DNA of 64,000 nt from Halobellus sp. LT62 (GTDB lineage: Archaea > Halobacteriota > Halobacteria > Halobacteriales > Haloferacaceae), in the NCBI RefSeq assembly GCF_037031285.1, contig NZ_JAYEZO010000001.1:248001-312000 (forward strand), read 5' to 3'. The first letter of the stretch is position 1, and each line of letters starts with the position of its first letter. Position numbers and translations under genes: made by a program. The notes under the pieces were generated by a model. It saw nothing but the letters and a program-made list of their open reading frames with translations, was not told where the DNA came from and made no database searches. Positions 1 through 7,536 of the stretch are shown in pieces.

Positions 1-1071
1 TACGTCACCGGCGCGTTCGATGGGTTCGACGTCGACCTCGTGCCCTGCTACGACGTCGGCGACGGCTCGGCGCTCCAGTCGGCGGTCGACCGGACGCCGC
101 ACCACAACGCCTACCTGCTCGAGCGCATCGACGACGACCTCGCGGGCGAGATGCGGGTGTTCAAGCAGTTCCTGAAGGGCATCGGCGTCTACGGCAGCAA
201 TTTGCGGACCGAGGGCTTCTCGGGCTATCTCTCGGAACTGCTCGTGCTCGAACACGGCGACGTCGCGACGCTGCTTTCCGCCGCCGCGGACTGGCACCCG
301 CCGGTCGTCTTCGACCCCGAGGACCACGCCGCGCGATCGCACGACGACCCGCTGGTGATGGTCGATCCGACGGACCCGGCGCGGAACGTCGCGGCGGTCT
401 GCTCGGCGGAGAACGTCGCGCGGCTCCAACACTACGCCCGCAAGTTCCTCGCCGAGCCGCGCGAGGATCTCTTCGAGTCGCGGACGCCCGATCCGATCGA
501 TCCCGACGCCGTTCGCGCCCACCTCGACCGCCGCGGGACGACGCCCGTCGCGGTCGTCTTCGACGCGCCCGATCTCGTCGACGATCAGCTCTATCCTCAA
601 CTCCGAAAGTCGCTGTCGGGCGTCCGCGACGAACTCGACCGGCGCGGGTTCGAGCCGATTCGCGCGATGTACGCAGCCGACGAGCGTGCCGTCCTCCTCG
701 TCGAACTGTCGCATCTGACGCTGCCGTCGATCGAACGCCACGACGGCCCGCCGGTGCACGTCCGCCACCACGCCGAGGGGTTCTACGAGGCGTACGCCCA
801 CGAGGGGAGCGATCCCGGAGACGGGAATGACACGCCGCCCGAGAGCTACGGCCCGTTCGTCGACGGCGACCGCTACGTCGTCGAGCGCGACCGAGAGTAC
901 ACCGACGCCGCGGCGTTGCTCCGCTCTCCGGAACTGTTCTCCGTCGGCCTCGGCGCGCAGATCGAAACGGCGCTTTCCGCCGACTACGACGTGCTCGTCG
1001 GCGACGAGGTCGCGACGCTCTGCGAGGATTTCGGCGCGGAACTGGCGTCGTACTTCGACCCGCGACCCTGA
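1..1071 (+). CDS. cca: CCA-adding tRNA nucleotidyltransferase (3' part)
   Basis: Archaeal class I CCA-adding enzyme, which adds or repairs the 3' CCA of tRNAs using CTP and ATP. The reading frame is open from the first base, so the 5' end (roughly 100 residues with the first two catalytic carboxylates) lies outside the window; 356 codons are visible. Seen here: the VDLVPCY motif near residue 11 of the visible part, which in this family carries the third catalytic Asp, followed by the conserved HNAYLLERI and GVYGSNLRTEGFSGYLSELL stretches of the central and tail domains. It is convergent with the HDAC gene (75 nt between stops). Gene identity is firm; only the start is unseen. Confidence 0.93.
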   Translation, partial: YVTGAFDGFDVDLVPCYDVGDGSALQSAVDRTPHHNAYLLERIDDDLAGEMRVFKQFLKGIGVYGSNLRTEGFSGYLSELLVLEHGDVATLLSAAADWHPPVVFDPEDHAARSHDDPLVMVDPTDPARNVAAVCSAENVARLQHYARKFLAEPREDLFESRTPDPIDPDAVRAHLDRRGTTPVAVVFDAPDLVDDQLYPQLRKSLSGVRDELDRRGFEPIRAMYAADERAVLLVELSHLTLPSIERHDGPPVHVRHHAEGFYEAYAHEGSDPGDGNDTPPESYGPFVDGDRYVVERDREYTDAAALLRSPELFSVGLGAQIETALSADYDVLVGDEVATLCEDFGAELASYFDPRP

Positions 1072-1146
1072 AGCGTTCTGGCCGTCGCGTCCGTGGTCAG
1101 TCTCCTTCGGGCGTCGAGAACGCTCTTACCGTCGAGAACCCCGCCC

Positions 1147-2163
1147 TCAGCCGTCGAGACCGTGCACCCGACGGATCTCGTCGACGAGTTCTCGGGTCTC
1201 CTCGTCCGCGTCGCCCTCGGGTTCCATCGGCGAGCGGCCGTCGAAGGTTTCGTGGACGGTCGCGACGCCCTCAGAGAGCGTGTCGAGGCCGTATCCGCCT
1301 TCGAGAACGAACGCGACGCCCGCGTCGACGGCGTCGGCGATCGAGCGGACGCGATCGGTGAGGAGGGCGTACCCCTCCGTCGAGACGCGCATCCGCGAGA
1401 TCGGGTCGTGACGGTGGGCGTCGAAGCCCGCGCTGACGACGAACAGGTCCGGATCGAACCGCTCGACGACTGGCGCGAGCACTTCTTCGACGGCGAGGAG
1501 GAACTCCTCGTCGCCCGCGCCCGCCGACAGCGGGATGTTCAGCGTCGTTCCCTCGCCGTCACCCGCGCCGGTCTCCTCGATCTCGCCGGTTCCGGGGTAG
1601 AGGCCGTCCTCGTGGGTCGACGCGTAGAGGACGTCGCCCTGCTCGTAGAAGATGTCCTGCGTGCCGTTACCGTGGTGGACGTCCCAGTCGAAGATGACCG
1701 CGCGTTCGGCGTCGGCCTCGGCGTCGTCGAGGACCGACTGGGCGGCGACGGCGGCGTTGTTGATGAAGCAAAAGCCCATCGCGTCGTCGGCGACGGCGTG
1801 ATGGCCGGGCGGGCGGCCGATCGAAAAGGGCGTGTCGCGACCGCTCGCGCCCGCGGCGGCCTCCTCGGCGGCCCACTGCGCGAGGCCCGCAGAGGTGGTC
1901 GCGGCCTCCCACGTGGCCTCGGAGGCGACGGTGTCGGGGTCCCAGTTCCCGCCGCCGCCCCGACAGAACTCGCGGATCTCCTCGACGTAGTCGGCGTCGT
2001 GGACGGTCGCGACCGACGCCTCGTCGGCGGGATCGGCCTCCACGTAGGAGACGCCGTGCCGCTTCGCGAGCGCCCGGCGGATCGCTCGCAGGCGGTCGGC
2101 GGTCTCAGGGTGCCGCTCGCCGGTGTCGTGTGCGAGACACGTCTCGCTGTAGCCGAACTGCAT
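1147..2163 (-). CDS. hdaI: HDAC-family (class II-like) deacetylase
   Basis: Zinc-dependent amidohydrolase of the histone deacetylase/AcuC/acetylpolyamine amidohydrolase superfamily, 338 aa. All active-site elements are present: the HH pair in RPPGHHAV (H121, H122), zinc ligands in DWDVHH (D161, H163) and SAGFDAH (D248), and the catalytic Tyr in EGGYG (Y291). The ATG at 2163 was chosen because it lies 2 nt after the histone stop and begins the conserved MQFGYSETCLAHDTGERHPE segment; longer starts run through the histone gene. The tight spacing implies cotranscription with hstA. The Haloferax homologue hdaI is reported to be required for growth. The substrate cannot be read from sequence; see the finding on the lysine-poor histone next door. 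Confidence 0.93.
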   Translation of the reverse strand: MQFGYSETCLAHDTGERHPETADRLRAIRRALAKRHGVSYVEADPADEASVATVHDADYVEEIREFCRGGGGNWDPDTVASEATWEAATTSAGLAQWAAEEAAAGASGRDTPFSIGRPPGHHAVADDAMGFCFINNAAVAAQSVLDDAEADAERAVIFDWDVHHGNGTQDIFYEQGDVLYASTHEDGLYPGTGEIEETGAGDGEGTTLNIPLSAGAGDEEFLLAVEEVLAPVVERFDPDLFVVSAGFDAHRHDPISRMRVSTEGYALLTDRVRSIADAVDAGVAFVLEGGYGLDTLSEGVATVHETFDGRSPMEPEGDADEETRELVDEIRRVHGLDG

Positions 2164-2165
2164 CG

Positions 2166-2597
2166 CTACTCGAAGAGGGCGAAGTACGTCTCGATGTCTT
2201 CGGCTTGCACGGTTCGTCTGTCGGCGTGTCGAGCGAGCGTCGCCGCCGCGTTCGCGACGTTGTCGGCGTAGTCTTCGAGGATGTCCGCCAGCGCGATCCG
2301 CGCGTTCATCGAGACGCGGTACCGATCGTCGATTTCGAGGCGCGCGATGCGGTCGATCGGCGCGATCGGCAGTTCGAGATCGCGGCGGCTCACGACCTGC
2401 TGGACGTCGAAGTCCTCGGCCATCAGGGTCTTGCGGTCGTCTGCGGCCGCTCGCTCGGCGGCGTCGACGGCGAGCGCCGCCCCGTGCGCTTGAACGCGGC
2501 GAGCGAGCTCCTCGGCGGCCCCGGAACTCACCCGGAGGTCGCCGGCTCTCCGTCGAATGATCGCATCCACGGGGGCGAACGGCAACTCGACACTCAT
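2166..2597 (-). CDS. hstA: Archaeal histone, two histone folds in one chain
   Basis: Haloarchaeal fused histone, 143 aa, with two histone-fold modules: about residues 1-66 (ELPFAPVDAIIRR ... DRKTLMAEDF) and 75-143 (ELPIAPIDRIARL ... DRRTVQAEDIETYF). Each repeats the family's ELPxAPxxRI start and R(K/R)T DNA-contact loop. It should act as a pseudo-dimer that binds DNA or, in haloarchaea, may behave more like a transcription regulator. The ATG at 2597 is preferred to an upstream in-frame start because a TATA-like box lies 30 nt upstream and the fold starts there. It is transcribed toward hdaI with a 2 nt gap. Only one lysine (K56) is present in the whole protein. Confidence 0.93.
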   Translation of the reverse strand: MSVELPFAPVDAIIRRRAGDLRVSSGAAEELARRVQAHGAALAVDAAERAAADDRKTLMAEDFDVQQVVSRRDLELPIAPIDRIARLEIDDRYRVSMNARIALADILEDYADNVANAAATLARHADRRTVQAEDIETYFALFE

Positions 2598-2622
2598 TAC
2601 CACTATATCCAGTTCGACCCGC

Positions 2623-2630
2623 GTATAATC
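2623..2630 (-). promoter_or_regulatory. Box A of hstA-hdaI promoter
   Basis: On the minus strand the TATA-like element GATTATAC is centred about 30 nt before the hstA ATG, which predicts transcription starting at or next to the start codon (leaderless mRNA). This gives the histone/HDAC pair its own promoter within the 172 nt gap after rpa2. Confidence 0.6.
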
Positions 2631-2769
2631 CTTTCCGTAACGCTCCGCCGTTCTCGGGCGCTCTCGACGGCGCAACCGCTCCGAAGGATCGCTCCCTGTC
2701 GCGGCTCGGGGTCGAAGTCGGCACCCACACGGCCCCGAATCGGCATCGCCCGGAGGGCCGATGCTATGC

Positions 2770-4254
2770 TCAGCTCGGCCGCTCGACGTCCTCGGCGGTG
2801 ATCCGTCCGTCGCTGACGGGACCGGTGACGGTCACCTTCTCGCCGAGCCGCAGCGACTCGTCGGTCTCGACGCTCCGCGTTTCGGTCCCGTCGTCGAGGA
2901 CGACCGGGCTTCCCGCCTGCACGACGGTCCCGGTGAACGTCTCGGTTTCGCCGGCCGCCCCGGATTCGTTCGGCGACTCCGCCACCGCTGCGGCCGCCGA
3001 GCCTCCTCCGCCACCGGATGCGACTTGGTCCGTCGAGCTCTCGCCCGATCCGACCCCGCTACCTCCCGTCTCCGTCGCATCGCCGCTCTCGAACGCACCG
3101 AGCCCGGTCGACTGCGCGGCGTCGGTGTCGGTATCGGCGGCGTCCTCGGGCGCGTCGTCCATCACGCTCACCGTCGACTGCCAGCCCGCGGAGGCTTCGA
3201 GGTCGTCCTGCCAGCCGTCTTGGATCTCGACGTCGGTGAACACGACGTAATCCGCCAGATCGATGTCGAGGTCGGCCTTGTCGCCCCACATCGCCACGCG
3301 GATGTCGCCCGTCTCGTCTTTCACGCGCACGTTCCGGACCTGCCCTTGCGAGCCGTCGTCGCGGTCGAACGTCCGCTTCGGGTCGGTCTCGATGACGCCG
3401 CCCGCGATGTCGACGGTCTCGTCGATCTCCAGCGAGTCGATCTCGCGGGTGTCCGGCACGTACTCGATCGCCTCGTCGACGGCGTCGACCGCGCCGCGGT
3501 TGCCCACGTGGAGTTCGAGCGTCCCGTCGCGCTCGCGGACGTAGCCGTCGACGACCTCCACCGATTCGCCGGCCGCGAACTCCGTCGCGAGGTCGGCCTT
3601 CTCGTCCCAGAGCGTCACCCGGATCCGGCCGGTCGGATCGCCGAGCGTCAGGTTCGAGACGCGGCCCTCCGAGCCGTCGTCGCGGTCGAACGTCCGGACG
3701 CTGTCGGTGCTGAGTACGCGACCCTTCAGGTTGACGTCAGAGAGGCCCAGCGCGAGGTCCTCGACGCGGTAGGAATCACGCGCCTGCACGTCGACCTCGG
3801 CGTCGGGCGCGGGCTCGACCTTGTCGACGTCGACTTCGATGCCGTTGTAGCCGTCTTTCGGTCGCCCGGCCACGCGGAGCACCTGTCCCGTTTCGAGTCG
3901 TTCGACCGCGCCTTCGGCCATCTCGTCCCACATCGTGATCCGGATCCGACCGGACTCGTCGGCGACGTCGACGTTGACGACTTTCCCGTCCTCGTCCTCG
4001 CCGTCGCGCTCGAAGGTCCGAACGTCGCCGATACTCATCACCTTCGCGAGGAACTTCACGTCCTCCATTCCGGGAGCGACGTCGGCGATGCCCTCGACCT
4101 CCTCGTCGCGCAACTCGTGGGCGATGAGCATCGCCGCGGTCTCCTCGTCGGCGAGACCGCCCATCTGTTCGACTTTGTCCTCGACGGCGGCCTCGAACTC
4201 CTCGAAGTCGACGTCGGTGTCGAGGTCATCGTACACGTCCTCGATCGCGCCCAT
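2770..4254 (-). CDS. rpa2: Replication protein A, multi-OB-fold ssDNA-binding protein
   Basis: Single-stranded DNA-binding protein for replication, repair and recombination, 494 aa. After an N-terminal helical region (about 1-60) come three repeated OB-fold units sharing the motif RTFxRD-G-V-N-D-xG-IR-W (about residues 78-113, 186-220 and 294-328). A Gly/Ser/Ala-rich acidic linker (about 360-435) leads to a short C-terminal beta segment (about 438-490) that may be a reduced fourth OB fold. No zinc finger was seen. The gene matches the single-gene RPA2 type of haloarchaea, which in Haloferax is next to the histone gene and is essential (recalled knowledge). Its ATG directly follows the TAG of a possible leader ORF. 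Confidence 0.9.
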   Translation of the reverse strand: MGAIEDVYDDLDTDVDFEEFEAAVEDKVEQMGGLADEETAAMLIAHELRDEEVEGIADVAPGMEDVKFLAKVMSIGDVRTFERDGEDEDGKVVNVDVADESGRIRITMWDEMAEGAVERLETGQVLRVAGRPKDGYNGIEVDVDKVEPAPDAEVDVQARDSYRVEDLALGLSDVNLKGRVLSTDSVRTFDRDDGSEGRVSNLTLGDPTGRIRVTLWDEKADLATEFAAGESVEVVDGYVRERDGTLELHVGNRGAVDAVDEAIEYVPDTREIDSLEIDETVDIAGGVIETDPKRTFDRDDGSQGQVRNVRVKDETGDIRVAMWGDKADLDIDLADYVVFTDVEIQDGWQDDLEASAGWQSTVSVMDDAPEDAADTDTDAAQSTGLGAFESGDATETGGSGVGSGESSTDQVASGGGGGSAAAAVAESPNESGAAGETETFTGTVVQAGSPVVLDDGTETRSVETDESLRLGEKVTVTGPVSDGRITAEDVERPS

Positions 4255-4332
4255 CTACGCGGCACCCCCTCGGTGACGACCCGCAAGGTCGAGCGCGAAA
4301 CCCGCGGTTCGAGCGGCTGCGGCCACAGACAT
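4255..4332 (-). CDS. Possible 25-codon leader ORF of rpa2
   Basis: Short ORF of 25 codons (Ala/Arg-rich, no recognised domain) whose TAG stop is immediately followed by the ATG of rpa2, with no bases between. A TTAA-type box A (GCTTAAGC, 4356-4363) lies 27 nt before its ATG, the normal distance for a leaderless haloarchaeal mRNA. rpa2 itself has no such box at the right distance. If the promoter is real, rpa2 would be translated by coupling or reinitiation after this peptide. It could also be just a 5' untranslated region with a chance ORF. Confidence 0.4.
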   Translation of the reverse strand: MSVAAAARTAGFALDLAGRHRGGAA

Positions 4333-4355
4333 ATCCACAGCCAAGGCAGGACGCC

Positions 4356-4363
4356 GCTTAAGC
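4356..4363 (-). promoter_or_regulatory. Candidate box A for rpa2 transcript
   Basis: Palindromic GCTTAAGC on the minus strand, 27 nt upstream of the leader ORF ATG and about 105 nt upstream of rpa2. It predicts a start site at the leader ATG. The rest of the 4364-4559 gap between rpa2 and the lipoprotein terminator region shows no gene. Confidence 0.45.
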
Positions 4364-4559
4364 GTTGTCTTGTCGGTGGTCGCGATTCGGATTTCGGAGG
4401 CACATTCGTCAGTCGATTCGATGGCTCCCCCCGCTCGGAGTCGTTCGGTTTCGGCGTCGATTCTTGGCACGACGGGTGTGGCGTCGGTTTCGTATAAGAA
4501 GGTTCGCCGCGGGAATCAGTCACCGCGAGTCGCGGCCGCGACGCGTTTCTTCGTGCGCG

Positions 4560-5099
4560 CTACTTCGTCACGTCGGCGACCGTCCGACGACCGTCGACAT
4601 CGTCGTGAACGACCCGAACGCTCGTTACGTTCGTGCCGTCGGTCTCGATCGCGACCTCGTACCCGAGGTTCACGAGCGCCTCGGTGCACGCTTCGCCTTC
4701 CTCGCGCTCCTCGACGGCGGCGACGACGACGCTCACTTCCCCGGTGTCGGCGTCGTAGCCGGTGTCCTGCAGCCGCGCGACGTTACAGCCGTTGTTCCCG
4801 ACGACACAACCGACGACCGAGATCGTCTCGTCGCCGAAGCTGACCGTCGCCTCGCCCGGCCCCGAGCACTCCTCGCGGGGCGTGAGGCTCGCGGAGACGC
4901 GTCCGGGCGTCACTGTCTCGTTGTCGCCCGGCGTCTCGGTGTTGCTCGGGGTGTCGGTTTCGTCGGGTGCGTCGGTGTCGGTTGGTTCGTCCGTCGAGTC
5001 GGTGCCATCGGGTGCACCAGGGCCAGCGTTTCCAGTGCAGCCGGCGAGCGCGGTCGGGAGGGCGATTGCGAGGCCAGACAGGACGGTTCGTCGGTGCAT
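4560..5099 (-). CDS. Secreted lipoprotein of unknown function
   Basis: 179 aa. It has a Tat-style N-terminus (HRRTVLSGLAIALP) and a lipobox LAGC with the acceptor cysteine at residue 21, so it is predicted to be lipid-anchored outside the cell. A Thr/Asp/Glu/Pro-rich linker follows (about 22-65), then a compact C-terminal domain of about 110 residues with three further cysteines (in REECSG, GCVVGNNGCN and GEACTE) that could form disulfides. I do not recognise the domain. It is monocistronic and divergent from nothing nearby; the rpa2 block follows it on the same strand about 230 nt away. Confidence 0.85.
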   Translation of the reverse strand: MHRRTVLSGLAIALPTALAGCTGNAGPGAPDGTDSTDEPTDTDAPDETDTPSNTETPGDNETVTPGRVSASLTPREECSGPGEATVSFGDETISVVGCVVGNNGCNVARLQDTGYDADTGEVSVVVAAVEEREEGEACTEALVNLGYEVAIETDGTNVTSVRVVHDDVDGRRTVADVTK

Positions 5100-5215
5100 A
5101 TCTCCAAGTACGTCCGACGTGCCAAAAGAAACAGCGGAGAATCAAACGCGCCCTTGTCCCTTCGCGGTGTTGACGCCGACTGTCGGTCGCGCGTTGCGAA
5201 TCCCGACCGCGTCGG

Positions 5216-6520
5216 TCAGTCGCCGCCGGGGACGACGGGGCCGAGGTGGTCTCTCCCCTTCGCCCAGACGCCCTCCTCGAGGTCGATCGCGTCGTTCCAC
5301 TTGCCGACGACGGTCGAGATCGCGAGGTCGCCGGTGACGTTGTTCATCGTGGCGATTCGGCCCAGGATCGGGTCGACGCCGGCGACGAAGCCGACGACCT
5401 CCAGCGGGAGGCCAACCTGCGTCAGGATGACTGTGAGCATCACGATCCCCGCGCCGGGAACGCCCGCGGTACCGATGCTGATGAGGACGGCCACGAGCAG
5501 GACGAACGCCTGCTCGGTCAGCGCGAGCGGCTGGCCGACGACGTTGGCGGCGAACATCACCGTGATCGCCTGGCGGATGGCCGCGCCGTCCATATTGGCC
5601 GTCGCGCCGACCGGCAGCGCGAAGGAGTAGACGTGTTCTTTGATCCGGAGGTCCTCGTCGGCATTCTGCATCGTCACCGGTAGCGTCCCGCTGGAGGAAC
5701 GCGTCGCAAAGGCGGTCAGCATCGCGTCCTTCGCGCCCGCGAGGAACGCGATCGGCGAGACGCCGGCGACGACGCCCATCAGGAGGAACAGGTAGGTGAC
5801 GACGATGTGGATCGTGACCGCGACCGCGACGGCGAGGACGAGTGCACCGAGCGAGGTGAAGACGCCGATACCCTCGGTGCCGATCCCGGCGGCCATCAGC
5901 GCGAAGACACCGATAACGCCGTATTCGAGTACGCCGCGAACGACGACGAACATCGCCTCGGCGGCGACCTCGAACGCCTCGAACAGCGAGTCGACGCTGT
6001 CTGCGAGGTCGTCCTGTCGCGCGCGGACGTAGGTGAGCGCAATCCCGAAGACGATCACGAAGAACACGGTCGCCAGCAGGTTCCCTTCGGACATCGCCGC
6101 GGCGGGGTTACTCGGGACGATACCGAGGACGACCTCGGTCAGCGACGGCGGTGTCTGCGACTGCGCCTCGCCGCCGGCGAACTCGACGCCGCGACCCGGC
6201 TGCAACACGTTCGCGACGACGAGACCGATGATCCCCGCGATGGTCGTCGTCACGGCGTACAGCGCGACGGTGGCTCCGCCGATCCGACCGAGTCGAGCGG
6301 GAGAGAGCTGTCTGATCCCGGTGAGCAACGTGAACACGATGATCGGGATCACGAGCATATTGAGCAGTCGGAGGAACAGGTCGCCGAGCGGTTCGACGAC
6401 TGTCATCCGTTCGCCGAAGGCGATTCCTGCGACCGAGCCGAGGACGAATGCGACGAAGATCCGGTAGATGAGCGGCACGGATCGGTATCGCCCCCAGAGT
6501 GAGCTAACGGGATGTGCCAT
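5216..6520 (-). CDS. Dicarboxylate/amino acid:cation symporter (DAACS family)
   Basis: 434 aa membrane transporter of the glutamate/aspartate/dicarboxylate:cation symporter family (GltP/DctA/GltPh type). It takes up an acidic amino acid or C4-dicarboxylate with Na+ or H+. Family landmarks: the serine-rich hairpin motif in TRSSSGTLPVTM and the cation/substrate motif in ANMDGAA, plus eight or so hydrophobic segments and the re-entrant region between them. The ATG at 6520 (MAHPVSSLWGRYRSVPLIYRI) was chosen over an in-frame ATG 28 codons earlier because the family starts here and the upstream residues look non-coding. No regulatory gene is adjacent. The exact substrate cannot be inferred. Confidence 0.92.
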   Translation of the reverse strand: MAHPVSSLWGRYRSVPLIYRIFVAFVLGSVAGIAFGERMTVVEPLGDLFLRLLNMLVIPIIVFTLLTGIRQLSPARLGRIGGATVALYAVTTTIAGIIGLVVANVLQPGRGVEFAGGEAQSQTPPSLTEVVLGIVPSNPAAAMSEGNLLATVFFVIVFGIALTYVRARQDDLADSVDSLFEAFEVAAEAMFVVVRGVLEYGVIGVFALMAAGIGTEGIGVFTSLGALVLAVAVAVTIHIVVTYLFLLMGVVAGVSPIAFLAGAKDAMLTAFATRSSSGTLPVTMQNADEDLRIKEHVYSFALPVGATANMDGAAIRQAITVMFAANVVGQPLALTEQAFVLLVAVLISIGTAGVPGAGIVMLTVILTQVGLPLEVVGFVAGVDPILGRIATMNNVTGDLAISTVVGKWNDAIDLEEGVWAKGRDHLGPVVPGGD

Positions 6521-6856
6521 AACCGCCGAAAAGACACCCGTCCCTAAAGAACCGTTCTTCCTGTCAGCATCTGTAGCCGGCTGGAACGGATAGGATTGAC
6601 ACATTGTGTTCTGTTCGCCGACCTAATCTTTCGGTTATGACACATCTCACCACAAATATTGGCAATTGGACGGATCTTACAGTATCCCCCGCCCAATTAG
6701 GTGGATCACTCTACTCCGATATAGCAGCGTATATTGCCTGAAAACCTCCGGCCATCTTTTCGATACTGACTCCGAGACCCGTCTATCGTGTGCACTGATG
6801 CCGCGGCCCCGTTGCATCGTAACCCTCATAAGTCAACCCGCAGTACGGAGAGATGA
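6521..6856. other. AT-richer intergenic region before tRNA-Arg
   Basis: About 336 nt without a convincing gene, visibly richer in A+T than its neighbours. It should hold the promoters of the symporter (minus strand) and of tRNA-Arg (plus strand). An open frame at 6666-6866 crosses into the tRNA and has no haloarchaeal acidic bias, so it is not called. No repeat or terminator stood out. Confidence 0.5.
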
Positions 6857-6929
6857 GTCCTGGTAGGGTAGTGGACTATCCTCTTGGCTTGCGGAGCCAG
6901 GGACCGGAGTTCAAATCTCCGTCAGGACG
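6857..6929 (+). tRNA. tRNA-Arg (anticodon GCG)
   Basis: A full cloverleaf can be drawn: acceptor GTCCTGG pairs with TCAGGAC; a D-arm with GGTAGTGG-type loop; anticodon stem TTGGC/GCCAG around the loop TTGCGGA, giving anticodon GCG, which reads CGC (Arg); T-arm CGGAG-TTCAAAT-CTCCG; discriminator G. The CCA end is not encoded. Its 3' flank carries the repeat module described separately. Confidence 0.93.
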
Positions 6930-7050
6930 TTTCTCTGCAGCACAACACGACGAGCGAAGCGAGGGGTCTGTGCTGCAGGAAACGGACGTCGCGGAGATTT
7001 GAGCAGCGAGCAAATCTATGATTTGCGAGTACGTTCAAATCTCCGTCAGG
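6929..7050 (+). repeat. tRNA-Arg 3'-flank module: hairpin, inverted T-arm, 3'-end copy
   Basis: Starting at the tRNA discriminator base there is a 15 bp hairpin with a one-base bulge (6929-6944 with 6969-6983). Then comes an inverted copy of the T-loop/stem (CGGAGATTTGA, 6992-7002), then an 18-nt exact direct copy of the tRNA from T-loop into acceptor (7033-7050 equals 6909-6926). The inverted and direct copies can pair with each other. The same order is found beside the other two tRNAs in the window. Confidence 0.85.
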
Positions 7051-7065
7051 TCGCTCACTTCGTCA

Positions 7066-7138
7066 CCGGCGTCGTTTACGCCGGTTTCCAGCGGGACCGA
7101 CGGTCCCGCGCGGCTCGTGGGGACTCCGTCAGGTCGCT
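7066..7138. repeat. Two further hairpins and a third partial tRNA-end copy
   Basis: Downstream of the tRNA-Arg module are two perfect short hairpins, 7066-7084 (7 bp stem, CCGGCGT/ACGCCGG) and 7091-7109 (8 bp stem, GCGGGACC/GGTCCCGC). The 15-nt string CTCCGTCAGGTCGCT found at 7041-7055 then recurs at 7124-7138. The stretch 6930-7176 has no gene and is almost entirely palindromic or repeated. Confidence 0.75.
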
Positions 7139-7176
7139 ACATTTTACCGGCGCTATGCGACGAGCGTGCCCGAAAT

Positions 7177-7404
7177 TTACTCCGCGTCGTATCGCGACGG
7201 CAGGTCGGCGTCGTCGTCGTCGCGGTGCCGAATCGACGGCGTCGTCTCGGGGCGGAGCCGCCGGGGTTCGGGGCGCGACGTTCCGACGTCGTCACTCTCC
7301 TGTACCCACGACTCGTGGCAGTCGGGACAGTAGTTGCCCGTATACCCGCTCGGGCGGACGAACTCGGTGCCGCAATCGAGACACGTCACTTGCGCGCGGG
7401 TCAT
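7177..7404 (-). CDS. Small zinc-ribbon protein
   Basis: 75 aa. Two CxxC pairs, CLDCGTEF (C8, C11) and YCPDCHESW (C26, C29), in the N-terminal 35 residues form a likely one-zinc ribbon. The rest is a polar, disordered, arginine/aspartate-rich tail. Small proteins of this build are common and uncharacterised in haloarchaea; they may bind nucleic acid or protein partners. It is divergent from the DUF309 gene (132 nt between starts). Function unknown. Confidence 0.7.
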   Translation of the reverse strand: MTRAQVTCLDCGTEFVRPSGYTGNYCPDCHESWVQESDDVGTSRPEPRRLRPETTPSIRHRDDDDADLPSRYDAE

Positions 7405-7505
7405 CGATCGCTCCGGAGGGATTGGGGTGCGGTCATCGGCTGTTCGCGTGAACGAACGGCCCGCACGCGGATAAGTCCGTCACCGCCTCCCTCGACGAAC
7501 GCCGA

Positions 7506-7513
7506 GTATTTAC
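7506..7513 (+). promoter_or_regulatory. Box A of DUF309 gene
   Basis: GTATTTAC is centred about 28 nt before the GTG at 7537. It supports that GTG as the start of a leaderless transcript rather than any of the far upstream in-frame starts. Confidence 0.55.
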
Positions 7514-7536
7514 TCGCTCGTCGTCGAGAGGCGACC

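Noticed and set aside
6666-6866. Short open frame overlapping the tRNA-Arg 5' end
   Set aside because: It runs into a clear tRNA gene, lacks the acidic haloarchaeal bias, and has no box A at the right distance.
6929-6983. The hairpin after tRNA-Arg as an ordinary terminator
   Set aside because: There is no U-run after the stem and archaeal termination uses T-runs; the hairpin is part of a larger repeated layout shared with the other tRNAs.
7033-7050. tRNA 3'-end copies as additional tRNA genes
   Set aside because: The copies at 7033, 12664 and 57062 start at the T-loop; D-arm and anticodon arm are missing, so no tRNA can fold.
7018-7536. The upstream extension of the DUF309 frame as coding
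   Set aside because: It overlaps the zinc-ribbon gene and the tRNA repeat region, has no family similarity, and the box A points to the GTG at 7537.
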